A stretch of DNA of 49,121 nucleotides from an uncultured delta proteobacterium (GTDB taxonomy: Bacteria > Myxococcota_A > Polyangia > Polyangiales > Polyangiaceae). The translations under genes were made by a program, and so were the position numbers. The number at the start of each line of letters is the position of its first letter. The stretch's first letter is position 1. Where the stretch lies: the NCBI GenBank assembly GCA_903906315.1, contig CAIVJW010000357.1, forward strand, positions 1 to 49,121, written 5' to 3'. The notes below the pieces were generated by a model. The model ran no database searches. It had not been told where the DNA came from and saw only the letters and a list, made by a program, of their open reading frames with translations. Of this stretch, positions 1-8,529 are shown piece by piece.

Positions 1-161
1 CCGCCCTTCGCGATGTCCGCGTACGAGATGGCCTTGGCGAGGTTCTTCTTCGACTGCACCTTGACGATGGCGGCCGTCAGCGTGGTCTTGCCATGGTCGA
101 TGTGACCGATGGTGCCGACGTTGACGTGGGGCTTCGTCCTGCTGAACTTCTCCTTGGCCAT
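1..161 (-). CDS. tuf: Elongation factor EF-Tu, N-terminal fragment
   Basis: Only the first 53 codons are inside the window; the gene continues past base 1. EF-Tu carries aminoacyl-tRNA to the ribosome as a GTP complex. The reverse-strand start reads [19 protein letters not shown] and runs into GHIDHGKTT, the G1 P-loop of translational GTPases, with Ile where most EF-Tu proteins have Val. An AGGGAG Shine-Dalgarno lies about 8 bases before the ATG. The gene follows four tRNA genes on the same strand, the arrangement known from the thrU-tyrU-glyT-thrT-tufB operon of Escherichia coli, so it corresponds to the tufB-type locus. It is probably co-transcribed with the tRNAs from the promoter near 817-845. 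A second tuf copy elsewhere is likely but not visible here. Confidence 0.97.
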   Translation of the reverse strand, partial: MAKEKFSRTKPHVNVGTIGHIDHGKTTLTAAIVKVQSKKNLAKAISYADIAKG

Positions 162-207
162 CTCCCGACTCCCTGGTTGACGATGCGTAGTTCGCGGTGC
201 TGCGGGG

Positions 208-280
208 AGCCCACCATCGGGATCGAACCGACGACCTCGTCCTTACCAAGGACGTGCTCTACCGACTGAGCTAGGTGGGC
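208..280 (-). tRNA. tRNA-Thr (anticodon GGT)
   Basis: The reverse strand folds as a cloverleaf with a GCCCACC/GGTGGGC acceptor stem, anticodon stem CGTCC/GGACG and loop TTGGTAA, giving anticodon GGT. The TTCGATC T-loop is present. No CCA is encoded. It is the last tRNA of the cluster, 46 bases before the tuf start. Confidence 0.97.
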
Positions 281-292
281 AAGATTTCGCGG

Positions 293-365
293 AGCGGGCG
301 ACCGGGTTCGAACCGGCGACGTTCAGCTTGGAAGGCTGACGCTCTACCAACTGAGCTACGCCCGC
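293..365 (-). tRNA. tRNA-Gly (anticodon TCC)
   Basis: The reverse strand has acceptor stem GCGGGCG/CGCCCGC, anticodon stem TCAGC/GCTGA and loop CTTCCAA, giving anticodon TCC. The T-arm contains GGTTCGAACCC. No CCA is encoded. It lies 12 bases upstream of tRNA-Thr(GGT); a spacer of about 130 bases with no recognisable feature separates it from tRNA-Tyr. Confidence 0.97.
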
Positions 366-496
366 AAGTGCTGTCCGCCGTGTTCGCCGGTGGGCCTTCT
401 CCGAGGACGAGGTGAACGGATGTCCCGTTGCGCCTCCGATGAACCGCTTGCCCCGTCGGGCCGCACGGCGTTCGTTTGAGTTATTGAGACAGAACC

Positions 497-582
497 TGGT
501 GGAGGGTGATGGATTCGAACCATCGAAGGCATAAGCCGGCAGATTTACAGTCTGCTCCCTTTGGCCGCTCGGGCAACCCTCC
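497..582 (-). tRNA. tRNA-Tyr (anticodon GTA)
   Basis: This is a class II tRNA with a long variable arm. The acceptor stem is GGAGGGT/ACCCTCC, and the anticodon loop around CTGTAAA gives anticodon GTA. Unlike its three neighbours it encodes the 3' ACCA end (bases 500-497), so the boundary includes CCA. Confidence 0.97.
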
Positions 583-643
583 GTAGGTACTTCTAATTCT
601 CCGCTACTGCCGCTTTGCTTCGACTTCCCCGCCTGCTCCGAAG

Positions 644-716
644 AGCTGACGAGGGGACTCGAACCCCTAACCCCCTGCTTACAAGGCAGGTGCTCTACCG
701 ATTGAGCTACGCCAGC
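644..716 (-). tRNA. tRNA-Thr (anticodon TGT)
   Basis: This is the first tRNA of the operon. The acceptor stem is GCTGGCG/CGTCAGC with one G-U pair, the anticodon stem CCTGC/GCAGG, and the loop CTTGTAA gives anticodon TGT. No CCA is encoded. It starts about 100 bases downstream of the promoter at 817-845. Confidence 0.97.
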
Positions 717-1107
717 CTGAACCCGAGGTCTCTCCGTGGCGCCGGGGGCCGGGCCGACGGAGTGGGCACGGCCCCGAGCGACGCGTCGATAGACGAGCGC
801 CGACAAGGGGAGCAGGCTCTTAGCCCCCTGCAAGAGACGTGTCAAGCGCCGGCGATCGACTTTTCGTCCCGGCGGGTTGTCTTGGCTGATTCCGGGGCGT
901 TCGCAAGGGGATTCCTGCCATTCGCCGAACGCCGGCGCCAACTCGTCGTGGCACCTGGCCCGCTCGTACGTGCGTGCTTCATGCCCGTGGGCACACGAGG
1001 CGCCCGCGTTCGCTGAATACGCTGTTATGCTGCGCGCGGCCTGCGGGCGGCTATCGGTCCGCGGCGCGAGCTCACTCCCTTCGAGCGTAAGGTTGAGGTT
1101 CGATCGC
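717..1107. other. Divergent intergenic region between tRNA operon and kinase
   Basis: These 391 bases hold the leader and promoter of the tRNA-tuf operon (to 845). The remaining 260 bases lie upstream of the kinase gene. A TATGCT at 1026-1031 could be a -10 for the kinase but has no convincing -35. No further gene is supported here. Confidence 0.5.
817..845 (-). promoter_or_regulatory. Sigma-70-like promoter of the tRNA-tuf operon
   Basis: Read on the minus strand there is a perfect TTGACA (bases 845-840), a 17-base spacer and TAAGAG (822-817) as the -10 hexamer. The following bases (CCTGCTCCCC) form a GC-rich discriminator, usual for stable-RNA promoters under stringent control. It sits about 100 bases upstream of the first tRNA. 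It is the only near-consensus -35/-10 pair I found in the window. Confidence 0.8.
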
Positions 1108-2853
1108 ATGGACTGCATCGCGTGTCACGCGCCGCTCAAAGACGGCGCCCGCTTCTGCGAAAAATGCGGTGCGCCGCAGCCGGTCTCCACGGAGGAGAAC
1201 GACCCGCTCATCAACACGATCGTGGGCGGCCGCTTCCGCATCACGGGGGTGCTCGGCGAGGGCGGCATGGGCCGCGTCTACACGGCCGAACAGCAGATGG
1301 GCACCACCGTGCGCAGGGCGGCGGTGAAGACGCTGCTCTCGCAATACGCCAAGGACAAGGAGGTCCACGCACGCTTCATGCGGGAGTGCGGGACGGTCGC
1401 GGAGCTCGAGCACCCCAACACCATCAAGGTGTACGACTTCGGGCAGACGCCGACGGGGGAGCTCTACATCGCGATGGAGCTGCTCACGGGTGAGTCGCTC
1501 GAGGCGACGCTCGAGAAGGGCGGCGCGCTCTCGCCCGAGCGCGTCGATCGGATCACGGGGCAGGTCTGCGGCTCGCTGCAGGAAGCGCACGAAAAGGGCA
1601 TCATCCACCGCGACCTGAAGCCCGCGAACATCTACCTGACGACGCGCGGCGCCGAGACCGACATCGTCAAGGTGCTCGACTTCGGCATCGCGAAGCGCGG
1701 TGGCGCAGCGTCCAAGACCGAAGCGAAGCTCACGCAGCAGGGCAAGATCCTCGGAACCCCGCCGTACATGAGCCCAGAGCAGTTCAAGGGCTCCGAGCTC
1801 GATGCTCGCAGCGACGTTTACTCGCTCGGCGTGCTCACCTACGAGATGCTCACCGGACGGCTGCCGTTCGAGGCCGACACGCCGTGGGCGTGGGCGACGC
1901 AGCACATGACCGCGCAGCCCTTTCCGTTCGAAACGGCGCCGCTCGGCGCGCAGGTGCCCGAGAAGATGAAGGCGGCCGTGATGCGGGCGCTCTCGAAGGA
2001 GCGCGACCACCGACAGCCCACCGTGGCCGATTACCACGAGGAGCTGACGATCGGCACCGCCGCACCGCGGCTGTCGGCGGTGCGCATGACGGCGCCGGGC
2101 GTCTCGAACCCGGGCGGCGGCACCGCGATGATGAGCGCGCCGTCGAGCGGGGCGAGCGCAGGCAAGACGCAGATGGGCGAGCCCCTGTTTCCCGGGGCTG
2201 GCGCGGGCGGCGGAGCCACGCCGATGCGCACCGTGCTCGACGCGCCCGCGATGGGAGGAGTGCCCGGCGGGCCCGGCGGATCGATGGGCGCCCCCACCGG
2301 CGGCGGTCCGGCGGCGCCCGCGCTGCCTGCGGCCAAGCAGGGCGGCAACATGGTCCCGCTGATCGTGGTCGGTGCGGTGCTGCTCGTCGGCGTCGTCGGC
2401 GGTGGCATCTACGTGGCGGGGCGGTCCAAGCCCCCTGCCGACGGCGACGGACAGATCGCGCTCCCCGATGCCGGCAGCACGGTGGTGGGTAGCGATAGCG
2501 CGAGCCCCGCGGACTCGGGCGCGCCCGTTGCGTCGGCCGCGCCGAACGCGAGCGTCGTGCCCCAACCCCACGTGCCGGCCACGACGACGGGCGCGGCGAA
2601 GGTCGACTCGAAGGCCGACGCCGAGTGCGAGCAAGCGCAGAAGCTGGCGCAGATCGGGCAGACAGGCGCGGCGGTCGCGCGGTTCCGCGGGTGCTCTGGA
2701 CCCAAGCGCGGTGCGGCGCTCGGGGCGATCGATCAGAGCGCGAAGAGCCAGGTCGCGCGGCAAGGATGCGCGGCGAAAGCCGACGCGCAGTCCGCCGACA
2801 GCGTCGGCGCGCGGAGCGGGATGGCCGCCATCCGCGCGAAGCGCTGCCCGTGA
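1108..2853 (+). CDS. Zinc-ribbon Ser/Thr protein kinase, membrane-anchored
   Basis: A Hanks-type kinase of 581 residues. The start is the ATG opening a treble-clef or zinc-ribbon motif (CIAC at 3-6, CEKC at 17-20); longer in-frame starts would add unrelated sequence. Kinase features in order are LGEGGMGRVY (about 49-58), the ATP lysine in AVK (about 74), HRDLKPAN with catalytic D (168-175), DFG (191-193) and SPE in place of APE (222-224). A Pro/Gly/Ala-rich linker leads to one transmembrane helix at about 415-437, then a roughly 140-residue extracytoplasmic tail with no recognised sensor domain and a few cysteines. The kinase domain should be cytoplasmic. The substrate is unknown. A modest GAGG-type Shine-Dalgarno precedes the ATG. 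Kinases with an N-terminal zinc ribbon are common in myxobacteria. Confidence 0.93.
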   Translation: MDCIACHAPLKDGARFCEKCGAPQPVSTEENDPLINTIVGGRFRITGVLGEGGMGRVYTAEQQMGTTVRRAAVKTLLSQYAKDKEVHARFMRECGTVAELEHPNTIKVYDFGQTPTGELYIAMELLTGESLEATLEKGGALSPERVDRITGQVCGSLQEAHEKGIIHRDLKPANIYLTTRGAETDIVKVLDFGIAKRGGAASKTEAKLTQQGKILGTPPYMSPEQFKGSELDARSDVYSLGVLTYEMLTGRLPFEADTPWAWATQHMTAQPFPFETAPLGAQVPEKMKAAVMRALSKERDHRQPTVADYHEELTIGTAAPRLSAVRMTAPGVSNPGGGTAMMSAPSSGASAGKTQMGEPLFPGAGAGGGATPMRTVLDAPAMGGVPGGPGGSMGAPTGGGPAAPALPAAKQGGNMVPLIVVGAVLLVGVVGGGIYVAGRSKPPADGDGQIALPDAGSTVVGSDSASPADSGAPVASAAPNASVVPQPHVPATTTGAAKVDSKADAECEQAQKLAQIGQTGAAVARFRGCSGPKRGAALGAIDQSAKSQVARQGCAAKADAQSADSVGARSGMAAIRAKRCP

Positions 2854-3122
2854 GGGGAGCGCGACGGTGGCCGGTGGCCGGCTTGACGGGCGATTTCGCC
2901 TGGTGGTAGATCCGCGTTTGGACAGTGAGCAGCTCGCTCCGTTGCCCGCTCGGTCACCCCTGGGGTGAGAGAGGCGAGTCAGCGACCGAGCTGCGAGCTC
3001 ACCTCGACCACCGGGCGCAGCGCTCTCGAGGCGGCGCGCCAGTCCCCGCCGTTCTCGGCGTCGTCATCGAATCGTGGTCGAGGCAGCTCTCGCTGAAGCC
3101 GGGGGAGAAGGTCTGCGGAGGA

Positions 3123-3416
3123 ATGGGCAGTACGAGCTTTTCGAGTGTTCGTCGGTCGTGGTCGGAGATCGCTCGGTCGCGCGAGTACCAGGGTCGCTGG
3201 GTGGCGCTCGACGGCGTGAGATACGAGGCCGGGACCTCGCGGCCGGCCGAGGCGGAGGTCGTCGACTCGGACGAGGATCTCGCGGACTTGTGCGCACGCA
3301 TGCGCGAGGCTGACCACACGAGCTGCGCGATCGTCTTCTGCGAGGCCGAGTCGTTCCTCGCGGCAAGCGTACGCAGGCCGGAAGCGCTGCCCGGCGATCG
3401 AGCCGCGACGCACTGA
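3123..3416 (+). CDS. Small DUF5678-like protein
   Basis: A 97-residue protein whose centre (EYQGRWVALDG, then an acidic stretch, a helix rich in Leu/Arg and a hydrophobic strand AIVFCEAE) follows the pattern of DUF5678 domains: Y-x-G-x-W-V-A, a short strand, then a helix and a closing strand. The function of that family is unknown. I place the start at ATG 3123, just after GGAGGA and near GGGGGAGAAGG; in-frame starts upstream (for example GTG 2925) would add low-quality sequence. A TTGACG/TAGATC pair with an 18-base spacer at 2883-2912 could be its promoter. The stop is followed by 146 bases that appear empty before the convergent gene. The gene is real with moderate certainty; the family match is from memory of the pattern. 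Confidence 0.55.
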   Translation: MGSTSFSSVRRSWSEIARSREYQGRWVALDGVRYEAGTSRPAEAEVVDSDEDLADLCARMREADHTSCAIVFCEAESFLAASVRRPEALPGDRAATH

Positions 3417-3562
3417 CCGAGCGAGGGTCGCGGCGAACGGCCCGCTTCGGCCGGCACCTTGGCGGCGGCTCCGCGCGCTGGCTCGCCGCCCGCGAGATAT
3501 CCGTGCGCCCACGGAGCCGGCGGAGCTCCGCCACGGTGGGGCCGCTCGCCGCCCCCGCTTGG

Positions 3563-5215
3563 TTACCGCACGATGGGCTTGAGCGTGGCCTTGCCGTCCT
3601 TGACGACCACCTCGAAGTCGACGCGCTTGCCCGAGTGCGAGGCCTTGAGCTTGGCCTCCTGGGCGCGGAGGCTCTGAGCGAGCCGCTCGAACGTCACACC
3701 CGCGGTCGACTCGTTGGTCGATCGCTTCGCGTCCATGTACCTCGTGTAGACCTGACGCATCCGCTGCTCGTCGAGCGAGCCGTCATCGCGGGCCGACGAC
3801 CGCGCGGCGGACGCTTCGCGCGCGGCCGCGGCGACGTTGGCGGCGGCGGCCCGCGCTTGCTGCGCGGGGTCGGGGACGCTTGGTGGCGGCGGCGCGACCC
3901 GTCCGTCGACGGAAGGCGGGGGTAGCGGGCGAGCGCCGCTGAGCGGTCGATTGGCGAGGCCGGCGAAGGCCTGCACGGGCCGCGCGGCCTGCGTCACGAG
4001 CGGCCGTGGGACCGAGGGCGCAGAGTCGGGCGGCGGCGGCAGACGTGGCTGCGCGGTCATCGGCGAGCTTGCCTGCGGACGCGGTGAGAGGGGCGGCGGC
4101 GGGCTGGTCGGCGCAGGGAGACGCGCGAACGACCCGGGCGGCTGGACTGGCCCCGAGGGCGGCGGCTGCCCTGGCCCCGGACCGCGCATCGAGGGCGAGT
4201 ACGGCGTCGGCGCGCTGAGGGGGAAGGGAGGCCCAGCGCGCCGTGCGCCAGGAGCGCCGAGCTCGAGGTCGAGCCGCCCGGAGCTCGCCTCGCTCGGTGG
4301 CCCGCCCTGCGGTCGGCGCCCCTGCGCGGCGAGCTCCGCGAGGCGGCGGCGCACGGCGTCGGGGTCCATCGGCCCGAGGGCAAGGTCCGGTCGCGAGGGG
4401 CGCGGCATCGGGGGTGAGCCCGGGCGACCGGGCGCCGAGCCCGCGGCCGGCGGAAGCGGCCAGCCGCGTAGCGGCTGCGGGGCGCGCGGGCTGCCCGGCG
4501 TCGGAGAGCTCTCCGTGACGGACGGCGAGGGACGGGAAAGCCCGGTTGCAGGGAGCGCGCTCACGCGGCCCGTGTCGGCGTCGAGCGCGTCGTAGTCGGA
4601 CTCGACGCCCGGGGTCGGGCCGAAGTCGAGCTCCATTCGAGCCGCGTACGCCGCGGCGGCGCGGGACCGCTCCGCGCTCACGGGCGCGCCAGCCCCCATC
4701 GGCAGCTCGACGCGGCGCGAAGGCGGCGTCGGCGCGTCGTCGTCGAAGTCCTCGAGCTCGGCGTCGTAGTCCTCGAGCGCCTCGATCTGGTCCTCGTCGA
4801 TCGCGCTCGCTCGCTGGCGCCGCAGGGCTTGGTCCTTCTCTTGCGCCTCGGCGAGGACGGCGTACTGAGCCGCCTTCTTCTTGCCGAGCATCGTCAGCGC
4901 GTCCTTCGCGCCGAAGCGCTTCGCCGCGCGGAGGACGTCACGCTTGTACGTGCCGGTCTCGATCTCGCGGACGGTGCGCTGCCAGTACTGCTGGAACGTG
5001 TTGAACCGCTGGATGACGGTCTGAAACTTGAAGCGCACGCCCGTGTTGCGGATCTGCTCCTTGCGGAGGATCCAAATGCGGCGCTCGACGTCCTTGCGCT
5101 GGACCTGGGGCTCGATCTTCTCGATGCCCATGAAGTACTGGTCGTACAGCGCGCGGAGCCGCTCGATGCGCAGCTCGAGCTCCTCGACCTCCCTCTGTTG
5201 CTGGTCCGATTCCAT
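3563..5215 (-). CDS. Coiled-coil, Pro-rich protein (MXAN_5187-like)
   Basis: A 550-residue cytoplasmic protein in three parts. Residues 1 to about 140 are charged and helical (heptad-like EELELRIERLRALYDQ, then a block rich in Arg and Gln with FNTFQQYWQRT). About 150-470 is a Pro/Ala/Ser/Gly-rich, probably disordered linker. About 475-550 is a compact conserved end with QVYTRYMDAKR and a final Lys-rich strand region. The N- and C-terminal blocks resemble myxobacterial proteins named after Myxococcus xanthus MXAN_5187; I recall this only by pattern. No enzymatic motif, signal peptide or membrane segment is visible. It starts 4 bases after the stop of the lipoprotein gene upstream, so the two form an operon. 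The function is unknown, and a scaffold role is only a guess from the architecture. Confidence 0.85.
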   Translation of the reverse strand: MESDQQQREVEELELRIERLRALYDQYFMGIEKIEPQVQRKDVERRIWILRKEQIRNTGVRFKFQTVIQRFNTFQQYWQRTVREIETGTYKRDVLRAAKRFGAKDALTMLGKKKAAQYAVLAEAQEKDQALRRQRASAIDEDQIEALEDYDAELEDFDDDAPTPPSRRVELPMGAGAPVSAERSRAAAAYAARMELDFGPTPGVESDYDALDADTGRVSALPATGLSRPSPSVTESSPTPGSPRAPQPLRGWPLPPAAGSAPGRPGSPPMPRPSRPDLALGPMDPDAVRRRLAELAAQGRRPQGGPPSEASSGRLDLELGAPGARRAGPPFPLSAPTPYSPSMRGPGPGQPPPSGPVQPPGSFARLPAPTSPPPPLSPRPQASSPMTAQPRLPPPPDSAPSVPRPLVTQAARPVQAFAGLANRPLSGARPLPPPSVDGRVAPPPPSVPDPAQQARAAAANVAAAAREASAARSSARDDGSLDEQRMRQVYTRYMDAKRSTNESTAGVTFERLAQSLRAQEAKLKASHSGKRVDFEVVVKDGKATLKPIVR

Positions 5216-5219
5216 GGCG

Positions 5220-5975
5220 TCAGAGCGGCGTCACTCGCACGTTGTCGAAGCACACCGGCGCGTCCCACTCGTTGAAGCCGACGTGATCGTGGCCCGCGCC
5301 CGCGAGGGGGTCCGCGTCGACGAAGCGAAAGAAGACGGCACCGTTGACGGACCACTCGACGGTCCGCCCGTCGACGCGCTCGATCTTGAAGTGGTAGCCC
5401 TGGCCGACCTCGACCGGGCGCGCGCGCTCGTCGTCGCTGCCGGGCTCGACGTCGAGCTCGAGCCGGTCGGCGCCGTGCTCGTCGAGGCGAGCGAGGACGT
5501 GCTTGGAGTTCTTCCAGCCGCCGAGGACCGCGAGGTAGCTCGTCGCGTTGGTGTAGCTGGTCCCGGTCGCGCCGCTCGCGCCGTCGCCCCAGAGCTCGGC
5601 CTTGAGGTCGCCTTCGGCGGACTCGGCGTACGCGTCGAACTCGAGGCGCGCGTTGGTGGGGATCGCGCGCTTCAGCCAGATGCCGCGGTTGCGCACGCCG
5701 CGCGCGCACAGCCGGCCGTTCTGGATGCGCCATTTCGGGCTCAGCGCGTTCCACTCGGGGCCGATCTCGGCGCGATCGAATGCGTCCTCGAAGACGCCGG
5801 TCGCTGCGGCCAGCGGGCCGGGCCCGTCGTTCGGCCGGGCGGACGCGGCCGGCGCCGTCGCCTTCACGGGTGCGGGACGGGCGTCGCCGGTCGAGGGCCC
5901 CTCGGGCACGCAAGCGGCCGCGAAGGTGCCGACGATGACCGCCGACACCACGAAGAAGCTCCGACGACCGCGCAC
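5220..5975 (-). CDS. Lipoprotein with lectin-like jelly-roll fold
   Basis: A 251-residue predicted lipoprotein. It has Arg-rich MRGRRS, a hydrophobic stretch and a lipobox ending AAAC near residue 22. After a Pro/Ala linker, residues 62 to 251 look like a concanavalin-type beta sandwich: FEDAFDRAEIGPEWN, W-R-I-Q-N-G-R-L, LEFDAYAESAEGDLKAELWG, YHFKIERVDGRTVEWSVNG and a final FDNVRVTPL are typical of laminin-G-like or sugar-binding domains of unknown ligand. The GTG start lies exactly 6 bases after a TAGCAT hexamer (5987-5982) and has no Shine-Dalgarno, which fits a leaderless start. It leads an operon with the coiled-coil gene. Maturation would need Lgt, encoded divergently next door. Confidence 0.85.
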   Translation of the reverse strand: MRGRRSFFVVSAVIVGTFAAACVPEGPSTGDARPAPVKATAPAASARPNDGPGPLAAATGVFEDAFDRAEIGPEWNALSPKWRIQNGRLCARGVRNRGIWLKRAIPTNARLEFDAYAESAEGDLKAELWGDGASGATGTSYTNATSYLAVLGGWKNSKHVLARLDEHGADRLELDVEPGSDDERARPVEVGQGYHFKIERVDGRTVEWSVNGAVFFRFVDADPLAGAGHDHVGFNEWDAPVCFDNVRVTPL

Positions 5976-5981
5976 GGCCCG

Positions 5982-5987
5982 ATGCTA
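5982..5987 (-). promoter_or_regulatory. -10 hexamer, leaderless start of the lipoprotein gene
   Basis: On the minus strand TAGCAT is followed by CGGGCC and then the GTG start codon. A 6-base gap puts the transcription start at the codon itself. No good -35 is seen. Confidence 0.5.
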
Positions 5988-6120
5988 GCAGCGCGCCGCG
6001 CGTGCGGGGCCGACGAAATCGACCGAGGTGCCCCGGCTCTACGACGAGCGGAACGCCCGGCGCCCCTCGCCGCGCACACGCTTGCCCGTCCCACGGGCCG
6101 AGCGTAAGGAGAGCGCCGCC

Positions 6121-7689
6121 ATGCACCCCATCCTCTTCCGGATCCCGCTGCCGCGGACCGAGCTCAACCTGCTCTGGGTCTTCCTGGCGGCCGCCGGCCT
6201 CGCCCTCCTCGTCGCGGCGTTCCAGCTCGTCGTGAAGAAGGACAAGAAGGCCGCGCTCTCCGCGGCGCTGTGGGCCGGCGGCATCGTGGCGCTGCGCTTC
6301 GTGGTGAAGTCCGCGATGGGCGGCGCCGAGACGTGGTCGATGGCTCCCGTGCCGATCTACAGCTACGGCGTCATGCTCGGCCTGTCGCTGGTGGTCGGCT
6401 GGTACTTGACGCTCGGGCTGTGCGAGCGGGACGGGATGCCGAAGGAGACGATGGCGAACACCTACGTGGTGACCGCCATCGCGGCCGTGGTCGGCTCGCG
6501 CATCCTCTACATCCTCACCAACCTCGAGGAGTTCGACTCCGTCGGCGCGCTCTTCGCGATGCGCCGCGGCGGGCTCGTGGCCTACGGCGGCTTCCTCGGC
6601 GGCCTGGCGGGGTCGCTCTTCTACCTGCTCTACGTGCAGAAGTTCTCCTTCTCGGGCTTCCTCGCGTGGGCCGACGCGGCCGTGCCGAGCCTCGGCTCGG
6701 GCCTCATGATCACGCGCATCGGCTGCTACCTCTTCGGCTGCGACTTCGGCAAGCCGCTCTGCGACGTGCAGGGCGGGCAGTGCGCGTCGACGTGGGCGCC
6801 CGAGTGGCTGCGAACGCTCGGCACCTTCCCGCACTGGGTCGAGGGCACGCTCGAGCAAGGCAGCGGCTCGCCGGCCTGGAAGGAGCACGTCGATCACCTC
6901 GGGCTCGCGCGCTCGGCCGAGCACTCGTTCCCGGTGCACCCCACGCAGCTCTACGAGTCGCTGGTCGGCCTCGCGTTGCTCGCGCTGATGCTGCTCTCGC
7001 GCCGCCGGCAGAAGTTCCGCGGCCAGATCCTGCTGCTGTTCTGGTTCGCCTACGGGGTCGCGCGCTTTCTTCTCGAGATCCTGCGCGACGACCGCGAGCG
7101 CGGCTGGATTCCGCCGTCGCTCTCCGAGCACGTGCTCATCCCCGGCTGCCTCGCGATCTTCGCGATCGGCTACGTGGTCGGCTTCTCGAAGGTCATCCGC
7201 AGCCAGGCCGTGCAGCGCGTGACGCAAATCCTCGCGTTCGTGCCGGCGATCGCGCTCTACCTCGTCCTCAAGCCCGACACGTTCGCGTCCTCGGTCACGA
7301 CGCAGCTCTCGACGTCGCAGTTCGTCGGCATCACGACGGGCGTGGGCGCGGCGCTTCTGTTCTCGCTGCTGTACAAGGCCGCGCTCGAGCACCCGGAGCT
7401 CGCGATGGCGATCCGGATGGCGCAACCCGCGCCCGCGGGCGGCCCCTCCGTCGGCGCCGCGGCAGACGAGGAAATCGACGACGAGGACGACGACGACGAC
7501 GACAATCGCGAGGACGACGACGAGGACCGCGCAGCGCTCCGCCGCCGCAAGCGCATCCTCGCGGCGGCAGGCGCCGGCACGCCCAAGGCGAAGGCCAAGG
7601 CGACCGCGCCGACGAAGAAGGAGCCGAAGCCCGCCGGCGAGGCAGGCGAGGGCGACGACGGCGACCCGGACGAGAAGAAGGACGGCTGA
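6121..7689 (+). CDS. lgt: Prolipoprotein diacylglyceryl transferase, enlarged
   Basis: Lgt transfers diacylglycerol from phosphatidylglycerol to the lipobox cysteine of prolipoproteins in the inner membrane. The core is recognisable: [33 protein letters not shown], the arginine/glycine signature [12 protein letters not shown] and HPTQLYES near the end. The ATG follows AAGGAG by 8 bases. At 522 residues it is far longer than the usual 260-300. An extra hydrophobic pair precedes the core (about 15-65), another follows it (about 375-430), and the last 70 residues are an Asp/Glu tract followed by Lys/Ala/Pro-rich sequence that should lie in the cytoplasm. The many lipoproteins in this window are its expected substrates. 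hisIE begins 2 bases after its stop. Confidence 0.93.
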   Translation: MHPILFRIPLPRTELNLLWVFLAAAGLALLVAAFQLVVKKDKKAALSAALWAGGIVALRFVVKSAMGGAETWSMAPVPIYSYGVMLGLSLVVGWYLTLGLCERDGMPKETMANTYVVTAIAAVVGSRILYILTNLEEFDSVGALFAMRRGGLVAYGGFLGGLAGSLFYLLYVQKFSFSGFLAWADAAVPSLGSGLMITRIGCYLFGCDFGKPLCDVQGGQCASTWAPEWLRTLGTFPHWVEGTLEQGSGSPAWKEHVDHLGLARSAEHSFPVHPTQLYESLVGLALLALMLLSRRRQKFRGQILLLFWFAYGVARFLLEILRDDRERGWIPPSLSEHVLIPGCLAIFAIGYVVGFSKVIRSQAVQRVTQILAFVPAIALYLVLKPDTFASSVTTQLSTSQFVGITTGVGAALLFSLLYKAALEHPELAMAIRMAQPAPAGGPSVGAAADEEIDDEDDDDDDNREDDDEDRAALRRRKRILAAAGAGTPKAKAKATAPTKKEPKPAGEAGEGDDGDPDEKKDG

Positions 7690-7691
7690 CC

Positions 7692-8351
7692 GTGGAGCTC
7701 GCGTGGGGCGAGGACGGGCTGATCCCGGCCATCGTGCAGGACCGCCTCACGGGGCAGGTGCGCATGCTCGCGTACGTCAGCCGCGAGTCGCTCGCGCGGA
7801 CGCTCGAGAGCGGGCGCGCGACCTTCTGGAGCCGGTCGCGGGGCGAGCTCTGGGAGAAGGGCGCGACCAGCGGGAACGGGCTCGCGGTCGTGGCCGTCCA
7901 TGCGGACTGCGACGCCGACGCGCTGCTCTTCTCGACCGATCCCGCAGGGCCGACGTGTCACACCGGAAGCCCGAGCTGCTTCTTCCGGCGCGTGGGAGCC
8001 GACGGCGCGCTCGAGGACGCGCCTCGCGACGCGACCGCGTTCCTCGAGGATCTCGAGCGCGAGCTCGTGGCGCGCAAGCACGCGACGGCGGGCTCGAGCT
8101 ACACGCGGTCGCTCTACGACGGCGGCGCGCCGATGATCGGCGGGAAGATTCGAGAGGAGGCCGACGAGCTCGCGCGGGCGATCGCGGGCGAGAGCGACGA
8201 GCGCGTGGCGGCGGAGGCGGCCGACGTCGTCTATCACGTGCTCGTAGGGATCGCGTCGCGGGGGCTCGGGCTGCGCGACGTGACGGCCGTGCTCGCGGCG
8301 CGCGCGGGCGTCAGCGGCCACGCGGAGAAGGCCGGGCGCGGTTCGACCTGA
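7692..8351 (+). CDS. hisIE: Bifunctional HisIE (PR-AMP cyclohydrolase / PR-ATP pyrophosphatase)
   Basis: Catalyses steps 2 and 3 of histidine biosynthesis in the cytoplasm. The HisI domain (about 1-115) has [13 protein letters not shown], the metal site DCDAD at 72-76 and the zinc cysteines in [13 protein letters not shown]. The HisE domain (about 118-219) has [10 protein letters not shown], the acidic EEADELARA and EAADVVYH metal-binding helices. The 219-residue length matches fused HisIE. The GTG start is 2 bases after the lgt stop, so it should be translated from the same message. No other his gene is nearby, which is an odd context for a pathway enzyme. The final residues are rich in Ala, Gly and Arg. 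Confidence 0.95.
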   Translation: MELAWGEDGLIPAIVQDRLTGQVRMLAYVSRESLARTLESGRATFWSRSRGELWEKGATSGNGLAVVAVHADCDADALLFSTDPAGPTCHTGSPSCFFRRVGADGALEDAPRDATAFLEDLERELVARKHATAGSSYTRSLYDGGAPMIGGKIREEADELARAIAGESDERVAAEAADVVYHVLVGIASRGLGLRDVTAVLAARAGVSGHAEKAGRGST

Positions 8352-8529
8352 GGGGCGAGCACCGCCGGCTCCGCGGCGGCGTCCATCGCGTCCTCGACCG
8401 TCTGCGCCGCCGCCGCAGACGCGGCTTCGGCGGACATCGGAGCGGCCCTCGGTCGCGCATGCAGGACCGCAGAGGGCCGTGGTAGCTTCGACGGGCTCGG
8501 GGCTTCTCCCCCGACGCGGGGGGCTCGCG

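Noticed and set aside
1026-1031. TATGCT as -10 of the first kinase
   Set aside because: No usable -35 and about 80 bases from the start codon; too weak to list as a promoter.
3417-3562. Possible extra small gene between the DUF5678-like gene and the coiled-coil gene
   Set aside because: Frames here have no ribosome site or recognisable protein pattern.
4894-7425. Long minus-strand open frame across the lgt region
   Set aside because: It overlaps lgt on the opposite strand and the lipoprotein gene, and has only Arg/Glu-rich sequence.
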